DNA of 64,000 nucleotides from Dyella marensis. Its GTDB lineage: Bacteria; Pseudomonadota; Gammaproteobacteria; Xanthomonadales; Rhodanobacteraceae. Under the pieces are notes generated by a model that was not told where the DNA came from, did no database searches, and worked only from the letters and a program-made list of their open reading frames with translations. The stretch lies in assembly GCF_900112865.1 (NCBI RefSeq), contig NZ_FONH01000001.1, forward strand, positions 434,001 to 498,000, in the 5' to 3' direction. Positions 28,199 to 41,061 of this stretch are shown in pieces. The translations under genes were made by a program, and so were the position numbers. Position 1 is the stretch's first letter. Each line of letters opens with the position of its first letter.

Positions 28199-28921
28199 TC
28201 AGGCGAGGTCGTGGATGCCGCACTCGCGCTTGAGGCCGAAGAAACGGGTTTCTTCGGGGTCCATGCCCGGCTCCAGCGGCCGGGTGGTATGCACGTCGCC
28301 GATCGATACGTAGCCCTGTTCCCACAGCGGGTGATACGGCAGATCGTGGCGTTGCAGATAGCGGCCGACATCGCGGTCGGTCCAGTCGGCGATCGGATGG
28401 AATTTCCAGCGGCCCTGGCTGAGCCGCAGGAAGGGAATGCGTTCGCGGCTGCGCGACTGGCCGCGGCGCAGGCCGGCGAACCAGCTGCCGATGCCGAGTT
28501 CCTCCAGCGCGCGCCGCATCGGCTCGACCTTGCGCAGCTCGTTGTAGCGCCCCAGGCCTTCCACGCCCTGCTCCCACAGGCGGCCATGGCGCGACTCCAT
28601 CCAGGCGGTGCCGATCGGCGAGCGGTAGACGTGCAGGTTCAGCGCGAGGCGTTCGCGCAGTTCGTCGACGAAGCGGTAGGTCTCGGGAAACAGATAGCCG
28701 GTATCGACCAGGATCACCGGCAACTGTGGCCGCTGACGCGTCAGCAGGTGCAGCGACACGGCCGCCTGCGCGCCGAAGCTGGACGACAGCGCGTGCGCAC
28801 CCGGCGCGTGTTCCAGCGCCCAGGCCACGCGCTCCTCGGCATCGAGGGCGCCCAGCCAGGTGTCGAGTTCGGCCAGCGCGCGCGGATCGTGCCGCGCGGC
28901 TTCCAGCGTCGCACCGTTCAT
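28199..28921 (-). CDS. cysH: Phosphoadenylylsulfate (PAPS) reductase
   Basis: A 240-residue reductase, which converts PAPS to sulfite with thioredoxin. The PP-motif [28 protein letters not shown] and the C-terminal catalytic ECGIH are present. The CC...CxxC cysteines that bind the [4Fe-4S] cluster of APS reductases are absent ([14 protein letters not shown] in their place), so the enzyme should be PAPS-specific, which agrees with the APS kinase next to it. It overlaps the cysI stop by four bases. Confidence 0.96.
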   Translation of the reverse strand: MNGATLEAARHDPRALAELDTWLGALDAEERVAWALEHAPGAHALSSSFGAQAAVSLHLLTRQRPQLPVILVDTGYLFPETYRFVDELRERLALNLHVYRSPIGTAWMESRHGRLWEQGVEGLGRYNELRKVEPMRRALEELGIGSWFAGLRRGQSRSRERIPFLRLSQGRWKFHPIADWTDRDVGRYLQRHDLPYHPLWEQGYVSIGDVHTTRPLEPGMDPEETRFFGLKRECGIHDLA

Positions 28922-30612
28922 GCGGTCACCTCGAGCGGGATGCGCCGGTCCGGCGCGGTGTCGATGGCGCCGGCGCGCAGCAGGAAATCGCCGAAGCCTT
29001 CCTCCGGCTGGCGCTCGCGCGCATAGCGTTCGAACAGCGGATCGAGCGCTTCGAGGATGGCCGCTTCATCGACGTTCTCCCGATACGCGCGATTGAGCCG
29101 CTGCCCGCTGAAATCCGCGCCCAGGCGCAGGTCGTAGCGCCCGGGTCCACGGCCGACCAGCGCGATCTCGCCGAGGTAAGGCCGCGAGCAGCCGTTCGGG
29201 CAGCCGGAGATGCGCAGGACGATCGGCGCGTCGGCAATACCGTGCCTGGACAGCAGCGTCTCGACCTTGTCCAGCAGCTCGGGCAGATAGCGCTCCGCCT
29301 CCGCCATGGCCAGCCCGCAGGTCGGCAGCGCCACGCAGGACACCGCGTGGCGGCGGATCGGCCCGGCGCGGCGATAATCGTCCAGGCCATGCGCGGCGAC
29401 GATGGCGTCGATGCGCGCGCGCTGCGGCGCCGGCACGTTCGCCACGATCAGGTTCTGGTTGCAGGTCAGGCGGAAATCGCCTTCGTGCACGTTCGCCAGC
29501 TCGCGCAAGCCGGTGAGCCAACGGCGCTCGCCGCGATCGGCGAGGCGGCCCGACTCGATATGCAGGGTGAGATGCCAGCGGCCGTCGTGGCCTTCGATCC
29601 AGCCGTAGCGGTCGCCGTTATGGTCGAAGCGAAAGGGACGCGCGGGTTCCAGCGCGAAGCCCAGGCGACGTTCGAGTTCGACCTTGAAGGCGTCGAGGCC
29701 GCGGTGATCGAGCGTGTACTTCAGCCGCGCGTGCTTGCGCTCGACGCGGTTGCCCCAGTCGCGCTGCACCGCCACCACCGCCTCGGCCGTGGCGAACAAC
29801 TGCTCCGGCGTAACAAAGCCGATCACGCTGGCCAGGCGCGGATAGGTCGACGGATCGCCATGCGTGGCGCCCATGCCGCCGCCGACCGCGACGTTGAAGC
29901 CCTTGAGCTCGCCGTCCTCGGCGATCGCGATCAGGCCGAGGTCCTGCGAGAACACGTCCACATCGTTCAAGGGCGGAATGGCCAGCCCGATCTTGAACTT
30001 GCGCGGCAGATAAGTGGTGCCGTACAGCGGCTCCTCTTCCGGCTCGCCGACCACGGCTTGGCCGTCCAGCCAGATCTCGTGATACGCCCGTGTGCGCGGC
30101 GCCAGTCCGTCGGACAGCTTCGCGGCCCAGGCATAGGCCTCGCCGTGCGCCTTGGTCTGCACCGGATTGGCGGTGCTGACCACGTTGCGCACCACGTCGC
30201 CGCAGGCCGCGATGGTGCTGGCCAGGCTGGCGTGGATGGCGGCGATGGTGGGCTTGAGCCGGCGCTTGAGGATGCCGTGCCACTGGAAGGTCTGCCGCGT
30301 GGTGATGCGCAGCGTGCCGTTGGCGTATTCGCGTGCCAGCCGGTCGAATTCCAGCCATTGCGCCGGCGTGACCACGCCGCCCGGCAGGCGCGCGCGCAGC
30401 ATGAAGCTGTAGGCGGGCTCCAGTTTCTGGCGGCGGCGCTCCTCGCGCAGGTCGCGGTCGTCCTGTTGGTAGCTGCCGTGGAACTTGAGCAGCTTGCCGT
30501 CGTCGTCGCTGATCGCGCCGGTGACGGGATCGTTCAGGCCTTCGACCAGGGTGCCGCGCAGGTAGCGGCTGGCGGCCTTGATGCGTTCGAAATCGGAAAG
30601 AGGTGCGCTCAT
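28918..30612 (-). CDS. cysI: Sulfite reductase hemoprotein, beta subunit
   Basis: A 564-residue enzyme carrying siroheme and a [4Fe-4S] cluster. The cluster ligands are in [15 protein letters not shown] and CPNGCSRPY; the [14 protein letters not shown] and [11 protein letters not shown] blocks are typical. It reduces sulfite to sulfide with electrons from CysJ. ATG 30612 is one base from the cysJ stop, so the genes are translated together. An in-frame extension upstream to 30765 would lie in cysJ and is rejected. Confidence 0.97.
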   Translation of the reverse strand: MSAPLSDFERIKAASRYLRGTLVEGLNDPVTGAISDDDGKLLKFHGSYQQDDRDLREERRRQKLEPAYSFMLRARLPGGVVTPAQWLEFDRLAREYANGTLRITTRQTFQWHGILKRRLKPTIAAIHASLASTIAACGDVVRNVVSTANPVQTKAHGEAYAWAAKLSDGLAPRTRAYHEIWLDGQAVVGEPEEEPLYGTTYLPRKFKIGLAIPPLNDVDVFSQDLGLIAIAEDGELKGFNVAVGGGMGATHGDPSTYPRLASVIGFVTPEQLFATAEAVVAVQRDWGNRVERKHARLKYTLDHRGLDAFKVELERRLGFALEPARPFRFDHNGDRYGWIEGHDGRWHLTLHIESGRLADRGERRWLTGLRELANVHEGDFRLTCNQNLIVANVPAPQRARIDAIVAAHGLDDYRRAGPIRRHAVSCVALPTCGLAMAEAERYLPELLDKVETLLSRHGIADAPIVLRISGCPNGCSRPYLGEIALVGRGPGRYDLRLGADFSGQRLNRAYRENVDEAAILEALDPLFERYARERQPEEGFGDFLLRAGAIDTAPDRRIPLEVTA

Positions 30613-30613
30613 G

Positions 30614-32404
30614 TCAGTACACGTCGCGGGCATAGCGCCCTTGTTGCAGGAGGTCGGCCAGCCAGGCGCCCGCGTCTTCCCGCGACAGGCCGCCATGCTC
30701 GGCGGCGATGTCGACCAGGGCCGCGTGCACGTCCCTGGCCATGTGGGTGGCGTCGCCGCAGACATACAGATGCGCGCCTTCCGACAGCCAGGCGTACAGC
30801 TCCTTGCCGCGCTCGCGCAGGCGGTGCTGCACGTAGACCTTGTCGGCGCCGTCGCGCGAGAAGGCCAGGTCCAGGCGATGCAGCGCGCCCTGCTTCAGCG
30901 CCTCCTGCCATTCCACCTGGTAGAGGAAGTCGTCGCTGAAATGGCGGTTGCCGAAGAACAGCCAGTTGCGGCCGCGCGCGCCGCTTTCGCGGCGCTCCTG
31001 CACGAAGCCGCGGAACGGCGCCACGCCGGTACCGGGGCCGATCATGATCACGTCGCGCGCGTCGTCGGCCGGCAGGTGGAAGCGTTCGTTCGCTTCGACG
31101 AAGACCGGCACGCGGGCGTCCTCCGCGCTTGCGGCGAGGAAGGCGGAGGCCGCGCCCCAGTGGCGTTCGCCGAAGGCCTGGTAGTCGACCGTCGCGACGG
31201 TGAGATGCACTTCGTCGCCGACCGCGGCGGCGCTGGAAGCGATCGAGTACAGCCGCGGCGTGAGCGGACGCAGCGCCGCGACCAGCGCGGCGGCGTCCCA
31301 GCGTCCCGGGTGGCGGCGCAGCAGGTCGATCGGCTGGTGCGTGTCCAGCAGCGTGGACAAAGTGGCCGGATCGTCCAGCAGGCGCACCAGCGCGGCGTCG
31401 CCGCCGGTGCGCGCGTGGGCCAGCGCGAAGCCGCGGGCGAGACGGGTCAGCTCGCGCTCCTCGGCCAGCCAGCGCACCAGCGGCAGCGTGCGGCCGCTGT
31501 GCGTCACCTCCGCCTCGCCGTCCAGGCGCAGCAGCTCCAGCCATTGCTGCACCAGCGCAGGTGGATTGCGCGGCCATACGCCGAGCGCGTCGCCGGGGCG
31601 GTAGCTGAGGCCCGAGCTTTCCAACGACAGTTCCAGGTGCAGCACTTCGCGCGCGCTGTCGCGCGAGACGATGCGCTGGTTGGCCAGCACGGCGGCGGCG
31701 AAGGGGTTCTCGCGATCGTGCGCGGCGTGGCTGGGCACCGCCTGCAGCAGCGGCGCGCGCACGGCGGCAGCGGGGGCCTTCAGCACTTCGTGGGCGCGCT
31801 CCAGCGCCTTGGCGGTCCACGGCGCGGCCACTTCGTCCAGGTCCACGTCGGCCTCGGCCAGCGGATCCAGCCGGGTGGCGCCGAGCTCGGCCAGCCGCGC
31901 GTCCAGCTGGCGCCCGATCAGGCAGAACTGCGGATAGCTGGAATCGCCCAGCCCCAGCACGGCATAGCGCAGCGCCGGCAGGCGCGGCGCGCGGCGGCCG
32001 GCAATGAAGTCGACCAGGCCGCGGGCGTCGTCCGGCGGCTCGCCCTCGCCCTGGGTGCTGATCACCACGAACAGCTGGCGCTCCTGCGTCAGTTCGCGCT
32101 GCGGATAGGCATCGGCGCGTACGAGGCGCGCCGGCAGGCCCGATGCCTCCAGCTTCTTCGCCAGCTGCTCGGCGACGCGCCTGGCGTTGCCGGTCTGGCT
32201 GCCGTAGAGCACGGTGACGCGTTCCGTGGTGGCCGCAGCCTGCACCTGGGCCGGCTGCGGCCCGCGTGCCGCGAGGGCGGCGCTGCGTGCCGCCACCCAG
32301 TACAGCTCGTGGGGAGCCAGGCCCTCCAGCAGGCGGTGAAGTTGCGCGGCCTTGTCGGCGGCCAGCGGCGAAGCGAGGGATTCCTGGGAAACGACGGCGT
32401 TCAA
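30614..32404 (-). CDS. cysJ: Sulfite reductase flavoprotein, alpha subunit
   Basis: A 596-residue diflavin reductase. The FMN flavodoxin domain ([44 protein letters not shown]) is followed by the FAD domain (RLYSIASS) and NADPH domain ([41 protein letters not shown]). It passes NADPH electrons to CysI. The start is TTG 32404, supported by AAGAAGG eight bases upstream. It is first in cysJ-cysI-cysH-sat/cysC. Confidence 0.96.
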   Translation of the reverse strand: MNAVVSQESLASPLAADKAAQLHRLLEGLAPHELYWVAARSAALAARGPQPAQVQAAATTERVTVLYGSQTGNARRVAEQLAKKLEASGLPARLVRADAYPQRELTQERQLFVVISTQGEGEPPDDARGLVDFIAGRRAPRLPALRYAVLGLGDSSYPQFCLIGRQLDARLAELGATRLDPLAEADVDLDEVAAPWTAKALERAHEVLKAPAAAVRAPLLQAVPSHAAHDRENPFAAAVLANQRIVSRDSAREVLHLELSLESSGLSYRPGDALGVWPRNPPALVQQWLELLRLDGEAEVTHSGRTLPLVRWLAEERELTRLARGFALAHARTGGDAALVRLLDDPATLSTLLDTHQPIDLLRRHPGRWDAAALVAALRPLTPRLYSIASSAAAVGDEVHLTVATVDYQAFGERHWGAASAFLAASAEDARVPVFVEANERFHLPADDARDVIMIGPGTGVAPFRGFVQERRESGARGRNWLFFGNRHFSDDFLYQVEWQEALKQGALHRLDLAFSRDGADKVYVQHRLRERGKELYAWLSEGAHLYVCGDATHMARDVHAALVDIAAEHGGLSREDAGAWLADLLQQGRYARDVY

Positions 32405-32419
32405 GGCTTGACCTTCTTT

Positions 32420-32443
32420 GGACGTCTATACGTCTATTCGTCG
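32420..32443 (-). promoter_or_regulatory. Three tandem met-box-like octamers before cysJ
   Basis: Read on the coding strand, 32443-32420 consists of three adjacent octamers: CGACGAAT, AGACGTAT and AGACGTCC. The MetJ consensus is AGACGTCT in tandem arrays, so the last two match at seven of eight positions. The array ends 15 bases before the TTG start of cysJ, a position suited to repression of the whole operon. Confidence 0.65.
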
Positions 32444-32540
32444 AAGGTAGCTCCCGCGGCGCTCATGACGGAAAGGATGTGTCGCCATATGCACATGCCA
32501 AATCCATTATTTCCGCGTTAAACCAAGCACCCCGTCGTGG

Positions 32541-32655
32541 AGCCCTTCTCCCTCTGGGAGAAGGTGGCGGCAGCCGGATGAGGGTACGGGCGGAGTGCGA
32601 CTCCCCACTCCGCCCGCACCCTCACCCCAACCACTCTCCCGAAGGGAGAGGGGCT
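32541..32655. repeat. Dispersed repeat family A, mirror-image pair
   Basis: Two modules of opposite orientation (AGCCCTTCTCCCTCTGGGAGAAGG and CACTCTCCCGAAGGGAGAG-type), between the divergent cysJ and roxA genes. Confidence 0.75.
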
Positions 32656-32703
32656 CAGGTGGCTAAGGTGGGAGAGGGCTTTACTCACCCGTACAATCCC
32701 CCG

Positions 32704-33891
32704 ATGACCAAACCCACCCTCCCCCTCGAAGTCCGCGGCAGCGCCCGCCAGCCCCTAGGCATGAGCCCCGCCCAGTTCCTGCGCGACTACTGGCAGAAGC
32801 GCCCCCTGCTGATCCGCAACGCCTTCCCCGGCTTCACGCCCCCGCTGCAGCCGGACGACCTGGCCGGCCTGGCCCTGGAAGAGGAAGCCCTGTCCCGCCT
32901 GATCGTCCACGACGAGCGCCGCGACCGCTGGTCGGTCAAGACCGGCCCGCTCGGCGAAGACGATTTCGCCAGCACCCCGAGCGCGAACTGGACCCTGCTG
33001 GTGCAGGACGTCGACAAATGGGACGCCGACGTAGCCGCCCTGCTGGAGTCGTTCCGCTTCCTGCCCAGCTGGCGCGTGGACGACATCATGATTTCCTATG
33101 CCGAGCCGGGCGGCGGCGTCGGCGCCCATGTCGACCAGTACGACGTATTCCTGCTGCAGGGCCTGGGCCAGCGCCACTGGGCGATCAGCGACGATCCGGC
33201 CGCACCGACCGGCTTCCGCGACGACGTGGAGCTCAAGCAGCTGAAGCATTTCGAGCCCACCCACGAATGGCTGCTGGAACCGGGCGACATGCTCTACCTG
33301 CCGCCCGGCGTGCCGCACGACGGCGTGGCCTTCGGCGGCCCCTGCATGACCCTCTCGGTGGGCATGCGCGCGCCGTCCCGCGCCGAACTGGCCAGCGACC
33401 TGGCCGACTACCTGGTCGAGCGCCTGCCGGACGAGCAGCGCTATCGCGACCCGGACCTGGCCCCGGCCAAGGCCTCCGGCGAGATCGACCGCGCCGCGCT
33501 GGCCCGCGTGCGCGAGGCGCTGCCGTTCGCCGCGCTGGACGACGCCACGCTGATCGACTGGTTCGGCCGCTATATCACCCGCTATCGCGTGGCGCGGGCA
33601 CCGGCCGCTCCGGACAAGCCCAGCACCGACGCCGCGCTGACCAAGCAGCTGGGCGACGGCGCGCAGCTGCTGCGCCATCCCTGGTCGCGCATGGCCTGGG
33701 CCCGGGTCAAGGGCGGCGCCGTCCTGTTCGCCAACGGCCAGGCCTATCCGGCGTCCGCCGAGCTGGCCGAACGCCTGTGCGCCGAGCGCACGCTGGAGTT
33801 CGCCCGCGCGCCGGCCGCCGCCGAACGCACCCTGCTGCTGGCCCTGGTCAACGACGGCCACCTGGTCCCGCGCAAGGCGCGCCGTCGGTGA
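32704..33891 (+). CDS. roxA: Ribosomal protein uL16 arginine hydroxylase-like JmjC/cupin oxygenase
   Basis: A 395-residue 2-oxoglutarate/Fe(II) oxygenase related to E. coli YcfD (RoxA), which hydroxylates Arg81 of ribosomal protein L16. The iron ligands HxD (H142, D144 in GAHVDQYD) and the distal His (H205 in PPGVPHDG) are present; the C-terminal half should be the dimerisation and winged-helix domain. Its stop overlaps the next start (GTGA). Confidence 0.93.
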   Translation: MTKPTLPLEVRGSARQPLGMSPAQFLRDYWQKRPLLIRNAFPGFTPPLQPDDLAGLALEEEALSRLIVHDERRDRWSVKTGPLGEDDFASTPSANWTLLVQDVDKWDADVAALLESFRFLPSWRVDDIMISYAEPGGGVGAHVDQYDVFLLQGLGQRHWAISDDPAAPTGFRDDVELKQLKHFEPTHEWLLEPGDMLYLPPGVPHDGVAFGGPCMTLSVGMRAPSRAELASDLADYLVERLPDEQRYRDPDLAPAKASGEIDRAALARVREALPFAALDDATLIDWFGRYITRYRVARAPAAPDKPSTDAALTKQLGDGAQLLRHPWSRMAWARVKGGAVLFANGQAYPASAELAERLCAERTLEFARAPAAAERTLLLALVNDGHLVPRKARRR

Positions 33892-34391
33892 ATCCGCCGG
33901 ACCGCCCGGCGCCGGAAACGCTGGCCATCGACAGCGGCGAGGCCCTGGCCGAGGCCCGCCTGCAGCTGCTGCGCGGCGCGCGCCGCCGCGTGGCGATCTA
34001 CCAGCCGGCGCTGCCGGCCGACGCTTATAACAACGCCGCCGAGCTGGAGGAGCTGCGCCGCATCGCCACCTCCGGCCGCGGCGCCGAGATCCGCATCCTG
34101 CTGCACGACGCCGCCGCGGCCCTGCGCGACAGCCACCGGCTGGTGGCGCTGGCGCAACGGCTGCCCAGCAGCGTGCTGGTGCGCGAACCGGTCGAAGAGA
34201 CTGACCGCGCCTACGGCTCGGCCTGCCTGCTCACCGATGCCGGCGGCTATCTGTTCCTGCCGGAAGCCGGGCGCTCCCGGGGGCGGGCATCGCTGGAGGA
34301 TCGCGCCAGCCAGGCGCCGCTGCAGCAGTACTTCCAGGAAGTCTGGGAGCGGGCGGCCCGCGCCACCGTGCTGCAGCCGCTGGATCTGTAG
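33888..34391 (+). CDS. Conserved hypothetical protein coupled to roxA
   Basis: A 167-residue soluble protein. It begins with GTG overlapping the roxA stop. The order of secondary structure (RRRVAIYQPALPADAYNNAAELEELRRIATSGRGAEIRILLHD, then RLVALAQRLPSSVLVREP) resembles half of a phospholipase D-like fold, but no HKD motif is present, so no catalytic activity is suggested. Tight coupling with roxA suggests a linked role. I do not recognise its function. Confidence 0.85.
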   Translation: MNPPDRPAPETLAIDSGEALAEARLQLLRGARRRVAIYQPALPADAYNNAAELEELRRIATSGRGAEIRILLHDAAAALRDSHRLVALAQRLPSSVLVREPVEETDRAYGSACLLTDAGGYLFLPEAGRSRGRASLEDRASQAPLQQYFQEVWERAARATVLQPLDL

Positions 34392-34637
34392 CGCCCGGCT
34401 GAACGCCAACCGGCTCGCAGGTGCGGGCCGGCGCCGCGCGGGAAACCTGGAAAAATCCGCGCCTACGACGATGGTCGGTAGCGCCTCTCCTCGAAATAAC
34501 GCCCTCCGACCCCACCTGGAACGTGTTTCCCGGGTTGCCGCTGTGCAGCACCCGGGGCCATAATTAACAGGATTTTTCCCCCGCCATCCGCCAGGTCGAC
34601 GGATGGCCGCAGGCCTCCCTTCCTCACCGGTGGTGAC

Positions 34638-37475
34638 GTGAGCACAAATCTGATTCGCGAGTTCTTCGATTCGTCCCAGCTCGCCGGCGGCAACGCCGAT
34701 TATGTCGAGCAGTTGTATGAGTCCTGGTTGGCCGACGCCGCGTCGGTCCCCGCCGAATGGAACCAGTATTTCGGGACCTTCAAAGGCCGCGAGTCCGGGG
34801 ACGTGCCCCACTCCGCAGCCATTGCCCGCATCGAGGCCGCGCAGAAGCAGCGCGTCGTCGCTGCCGCCGCCCCGATGGACGACGAGCACGCGCGCAAGCA
34901 GGCCGCGGTGCTGCGCATCCTCACCGCCTACCGCTCGCGCGGCCACCTGGCCGCCGACCTCGATCCGCTGGGCCTGGCCGAGAAGCTGCCGGCGCCGGAC
35001 CTGGGCCTGGCCTTCCACGGCCTGAGCGAGGCCGACCTCGACACCGAATTCGACTGCGGCAACTTCGCCGGCGGCGGCCAGCGCCTGAAGCTGCGCGACC
35101 TGCTGGCGCGCCTGAAGAAGGTGTATGCCGGCACCATCGGCGCCGAGTTCATGCACATCAGCAACCATGAGCAGCGCAACTGGCTGTACACCCGCCTGGA
35201 GCAGGCCGGCGGCAGCGCCGGGCTGGACCAGGCCGGCAAGCGGCGCGTACTGGAAGGGCTGACCGCGGCCGAAGGCCTGGAGCGCTACCTGCACACCAAG
35301 TACGTGGGCCAGAAGCGCTTCTCGCTGGAAGGCGGCGACAGCCTGATCCCGATGGTCGACGACGTGGTGCGCACCGCCGGCGACAACGGCATCAAGGAAG
35401 TCGTGGTCGGCATGGCCCACCGCGGCCGCCTCAACATGCTGGTCAACATCCTGGGCAAGCCGCCGAAGACGCTGTTCAACGAATTCGAAGGCAAGTTCGA
35501 GCACCCGGACGACCCGGCGCACTCGGGCGACGTGAAGTACCACATGGGTTTCTCCGCCGACGTCAAGACGCCGAACGGCGGCGTGCACGTGGCACTGGCG
35601 TTCAACCCGTCGCACCTGGAGATCGTCAATCCGGTGGTCGCCGGCTCCGTGCATTCGCGCCAGATCCGCCGCCGCGACAGCGAGCGCCAGCAGTCGATGG
35701 CCGTGCTGATCCACGGCGACGCCGCGCTGGCCGGCCAGGGCGTGAACATGGAGCTGTTCAACATGTCGCAGGCGCGGGGCTTCCGCATCGGCGGCACGCT
35801 GCACATCGTGGTCAACAACCAGGTGGGCTTCACCACCTCCAATCCGCAGGACGCGCGCTCCACGCTGTACTGCACCGACCTGGCCAAGATGGTCAACGCG
35901 CCGGTGCTGCACGTGAACGGTGATGATCCGGAAGCGGTGATCCAGGCCACCCGCGTGGTCTACGACTTCCGCAAGCAGTTCCGCAAGGACGTGGTGATCG
36001 ACCTGGTCTGCTACCGCCGCCACGGCCACAACGAGGCCGACGAGCCGGCCGCGACCCAGCCGGTGATGTACCAGATCATCCGTGCCCGCCCGACCACCCG
36101 CGACCTGTACGCGCAGAGCCTGGTCAAGGAAGGCGTGATCGCCGAGGGCGACGCGCAGAAGCTGGTGGACGACTACCGCTCGCGCCTGGAAGCCGGCAAC
36201 CCGATGACCGAGCTGACCAGCGCGCTGGTCAAGGACATCGAGGTGGACTGGAACCAGTTCATCGGCGGCAAGCTGTCGACCCAGACCGACACCGGCGTGC
36301 CGAAGACCAGGCTGGTCGAGCTGGCTAACAAGATCCTCGAAGTGCCGGCGGACACCACCCTGCAGTCGCGCGTGGCCAAGATCTACGACGACCGCCGCAA
36401 GATGGCCGCGGGCGAGCTGCCGGGCGACTGGGGCTTCGCCGAGAACCTGGCCTACGCCACCCTGGTCGAGCAGAACTACAACCTGCGCCTGGTCGGCCAG
36501 GACGTCGGCCGCGGTACGTTCTTCCACCGCCATGCGGTGCTGCACGACCAGAAGGACGGCCACACCTTCATGCCGCTGGCCACGCTGCGCGCCAACGCCA
36601 GCGTCGAGGTGATCGACTCGCTGCTCAGCGAAGAGGCGGTGATGGCCTTCGAATACGGCCACGCCACCACCGATCCCTACACCCTGCACATCTGGGAAGG
36701 CCAGTTCGGCGACTTCGCCAACGGCGCCCAGGTGGTGATCGACCAGTTCATCAGCTCGGGCGAGTCCAAGTGGAACCGCCTGTGCGGCCTGGCGCTGTTC
36801 CTGCCGCACGGCTACGAAGGCCAGGGTCCGGAGCATTCCTCCGCGCGCCTGGAGCGCTTCCTGCAGCTGTGCGCGCTGGACAACATGCAGGTCTGCGTGC
36901 CGACCACGCCGGCCCAGGCCTTCCACATGATCCGCCGCCAGATGGTGCGTCCGACGCGCAAGCCGCTGATCGTGATGACGCCCAAGTCGCTGCTGCGCCA
37001 CAAGCTGGCCATCTCCAGCCTGGACGAACTGGCCACCGGCCAGTTCCAGCTGGTGATCGGCGAGCACCGCGAGCTGCCGGCCAAGAAGGTCAGGCGCGTG
37101 GTGCTGTGCTCGGGCAAGGTCTACTACGACCTGCTGGAAGACGCCGAGAAGCGCGGCCTGACCGACGTCGCCGTCGTGCGCGTCGAGCAGCTGTATCCGT
37201 TCCCGCGTCCGCAGGTCATCGCCGAACTGGAAAAGTATCCTTCCGCCAAGGAAGTGATCTGGTGCCAGGAAGAGCCGATGAACCAGGGCGCCTGGTTCCA
37301 GATCCGCCATCACCTGCAGGCCTGCGTCAACGCCAAGCAAAGCCTCTCCTACGCCGGCCGCGCCCGCTCGCCGGCGCCGGCCGCCGGCCATCTCAATACC
37401 CACGTCGCCGAACAGGCGGCACTCGTCGAGCAGGCGCTGGTCGCGCCGATCGGCACCGACCACGCTGCGGAGTAA
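34638..37475 (+). CDS. sucA: 2-oxoglutarate dehydrogenase E1 component
   Basis: A 945-residue thiamine-diphosphate enzyme that decarboxylates 2-oxoglutarate in the TCA cycle. GMAHRGRLNMLVNI, FNPSHLEIVNPVV, VYDFRKQF.KDVVIDLVCYRRHGHNEADEP (ThDP/Mg site) and LFLPHGYEGQGPEHSSAR are conserved; full length is normal. The N-terminus has the E2-binding FFDSSQLAGGNADYVEQLYESWL segment. The start is GTG 34638. sucB follows after six bases. Confidence 0.98.
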   Translation: MSTNLIREFFDSSQLAGGNADYVEQLYESWLADAASVPAEWNQYFGTFKGRESGDVPHSAAIARIEAAQKQRVVAAAAPMDDEHARKQAAVLRILTAYRSRGHLAADLDPLGLAEKLPAPDLGLAFHGLSEADLDTEFDCGNFAGGGQRLKLRDLLARLKKVYAGTIGAEFMHISNHEQRNWLYTRLEQAGGSAGLDQAGKRRVLEGLTAAEGLERYLHTKYVGQKRFSLEGGDSLIPMVDDVVRTAGDNGIKEVVVGMAHRGRLNMLVNILGKPPKTLFNEFEGKFEHPDDPAHSGDVKYHMGFSADVKTPNGGVHVALAFNPSHLEIVNPVVAGSVHSRQIRRRDSERQQSMAVLIHGDAALAGQGVNMELFNMSQARGFRIGGTLHIVVNNQVGFTTSNPQDARSTLYCTDLAKMVNAPVLHVNGDDPEAVIQATRVVYDFRKQFRKDVVIDLVCYRRHGHNEADEPAATQPVMYQIIRARPTTRDLYAQSLVKEGVIAEGDAQKLVDDYRSRLEAGNPMTELTSALVKDIEVDWNQFIGGKLSTQTDTGVPKTRLVELANKILEVPADTTLQSRVAKIYDDRRKMAAGELPGDWGFAENLAYATLVEQNYNLRLVGQDVGRGTFFHRHAVLHDQKDGHTFMPLATLRANASVEVIDSLLSEEAVMAFEYGHATTDPYTLHIWEGQFGDFANGAQVVIDQFISSGESKWNRLCGLALFLPHGYEGQGPEHSSARLERFLQLCALDNMQVCVPTTPAQAFHMIRRQMVRPTRKPLIVMTPKSLLRHKLAISSLDELATGQFQLVIGEHRELPAKKVRRVVLCSGKVYYDLLEDAEKRGLTDVAVVRVEQLYPFPRPQVIAELEKYPSAKEVIWCQEEPMNQGAWFQIRHHLQACVNAKQSLSYAGRARSPAPAAGHLNTHVAEQAALVEQALVAPIGTDHAAE

Positions 37476-37481
37476 GACACG

Positions 37482-38684
<1,203 letters not shown>

Positions 38685-38693
38685 GTCTCGCCT

Positions 38694-40249
<1,556 letters not shown>

Positions 40250-40317
40250 GGTCAGGATGACCTCATCCCGGACGGCGCTTGGATGCGCGTCGATCCGGGA
40301 TCCATGCTGATCCACGC

Positions 40318-40345
40318 GGCCCGCTCGTGGCGACATGAGCGGGCC
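40318..40345 (+). terminator. Probable intrinsic terminator after lpd
   Basis: Nine-bp GC-rich stem GGCCCGCTC / GAGCGGGCC with a 10-base loop, followed by CGTCAGTTTTC. The U-run is short and offset, so termination strength is uncertain. Confidence 0.6.
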
Positions 40346-40432
40346 CGTCAGTTTTCGAAGACTGGCCCCACTCGGCCTTCACGCCTTCGCGACCTGCCCC
40401 CATTACCTAATCTTCTTTTCCCGGAGACGCCC

Positions 40433-41029
40433 ATGCCCCAGCCCACCGCCATCTGCGTCTATTGCGGCTCGAGCCCGGGTGGCTCGCCGGAATACACCGA
40501 GCAGGCGCGCGCCTTCGGCGCCGAGATGGCCCGGCGCGGCATCGCACTGGTCTACGGCGGCGGCAAGGTCGGGCTGATGGGCACGGTGGCCGATGCGGTG
40601 CTGGCCGGCGGCGGCAAGGTGATCGGCGTGATCCCGCGCCAGCTGGTCGAGCGCGAAGTGGCGCACGTCGGCCTGACCGAGCTGGAAGTGGTCGAGACCA
40701 TGCACCAGCGCAAGACCCGCATGTTCGAGCGCAGCGACGCCTTCGTCGCCCTGCCCGGCGGCTTCGGCACCATGGACGAGATGTTCGAGATGCTGACCTG
40801 GGCGCAGCTGGGCCTGCACAGCTTCCCTTGCGCCTTCCTCGACGTGCGCGGCTACTATCGGCAGCTGCGCGGCATGCTCGACCACATGGTGGACGAGCGC
40901 TTCGTGCGCACCGAGCAGCGCGACAGCGTGTGGTTCGGCGACAGCATGGAAAAGCTGTTCCACTGGATGGAGCACTACCAGGGCCAGTACAGCCCCAAGT
41001 GGATCGACCGCAGCAGCGTCGAAGCCTGA
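40433..41029 (+). CDS. LOG family protein (nucleoside 5'-monophosphate phosphoribohydrolase)
   Basis: A 198-residue Rossmann-fold protein. ICVYCGSSPGGSPEY at the start, VYGGGKVGLMG, MHQRKTRMFERSDAFVALPGGFGTMDEMFE with the PGGxGTxxE motif define the LOG/TIGR00730 family. Members release the base from cytokinin monophosphates or from AMP-like nucleotides. In bacteria without cytokinins the role is nucleotide salvage or stress adaptation. Start ATG 40433 is preceded by CCGGAGA. Confidence 0.95.
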   Translation: MPQPTAICVYCGSSPGGSPEYTEQARAFGAEMARRGIALVYGGGKVGLMGTVADAVLAGGGKVIGVIPRQLVEREVAHVGLTELEVVETMHQRKTRMFERSDAFVALPGGFGTMDEMFEMLTWAQLGLHSFPCAFLDVRGYYRQLRGMLDHMVDERFVRTEQRDSVWFGDSMEKLFHWMEHYQGQYSPKWIDRSSVEA

Positions 41030-41061
41030 ATGCCGTCCCCAGCCATCCGGAACGCACCGCC

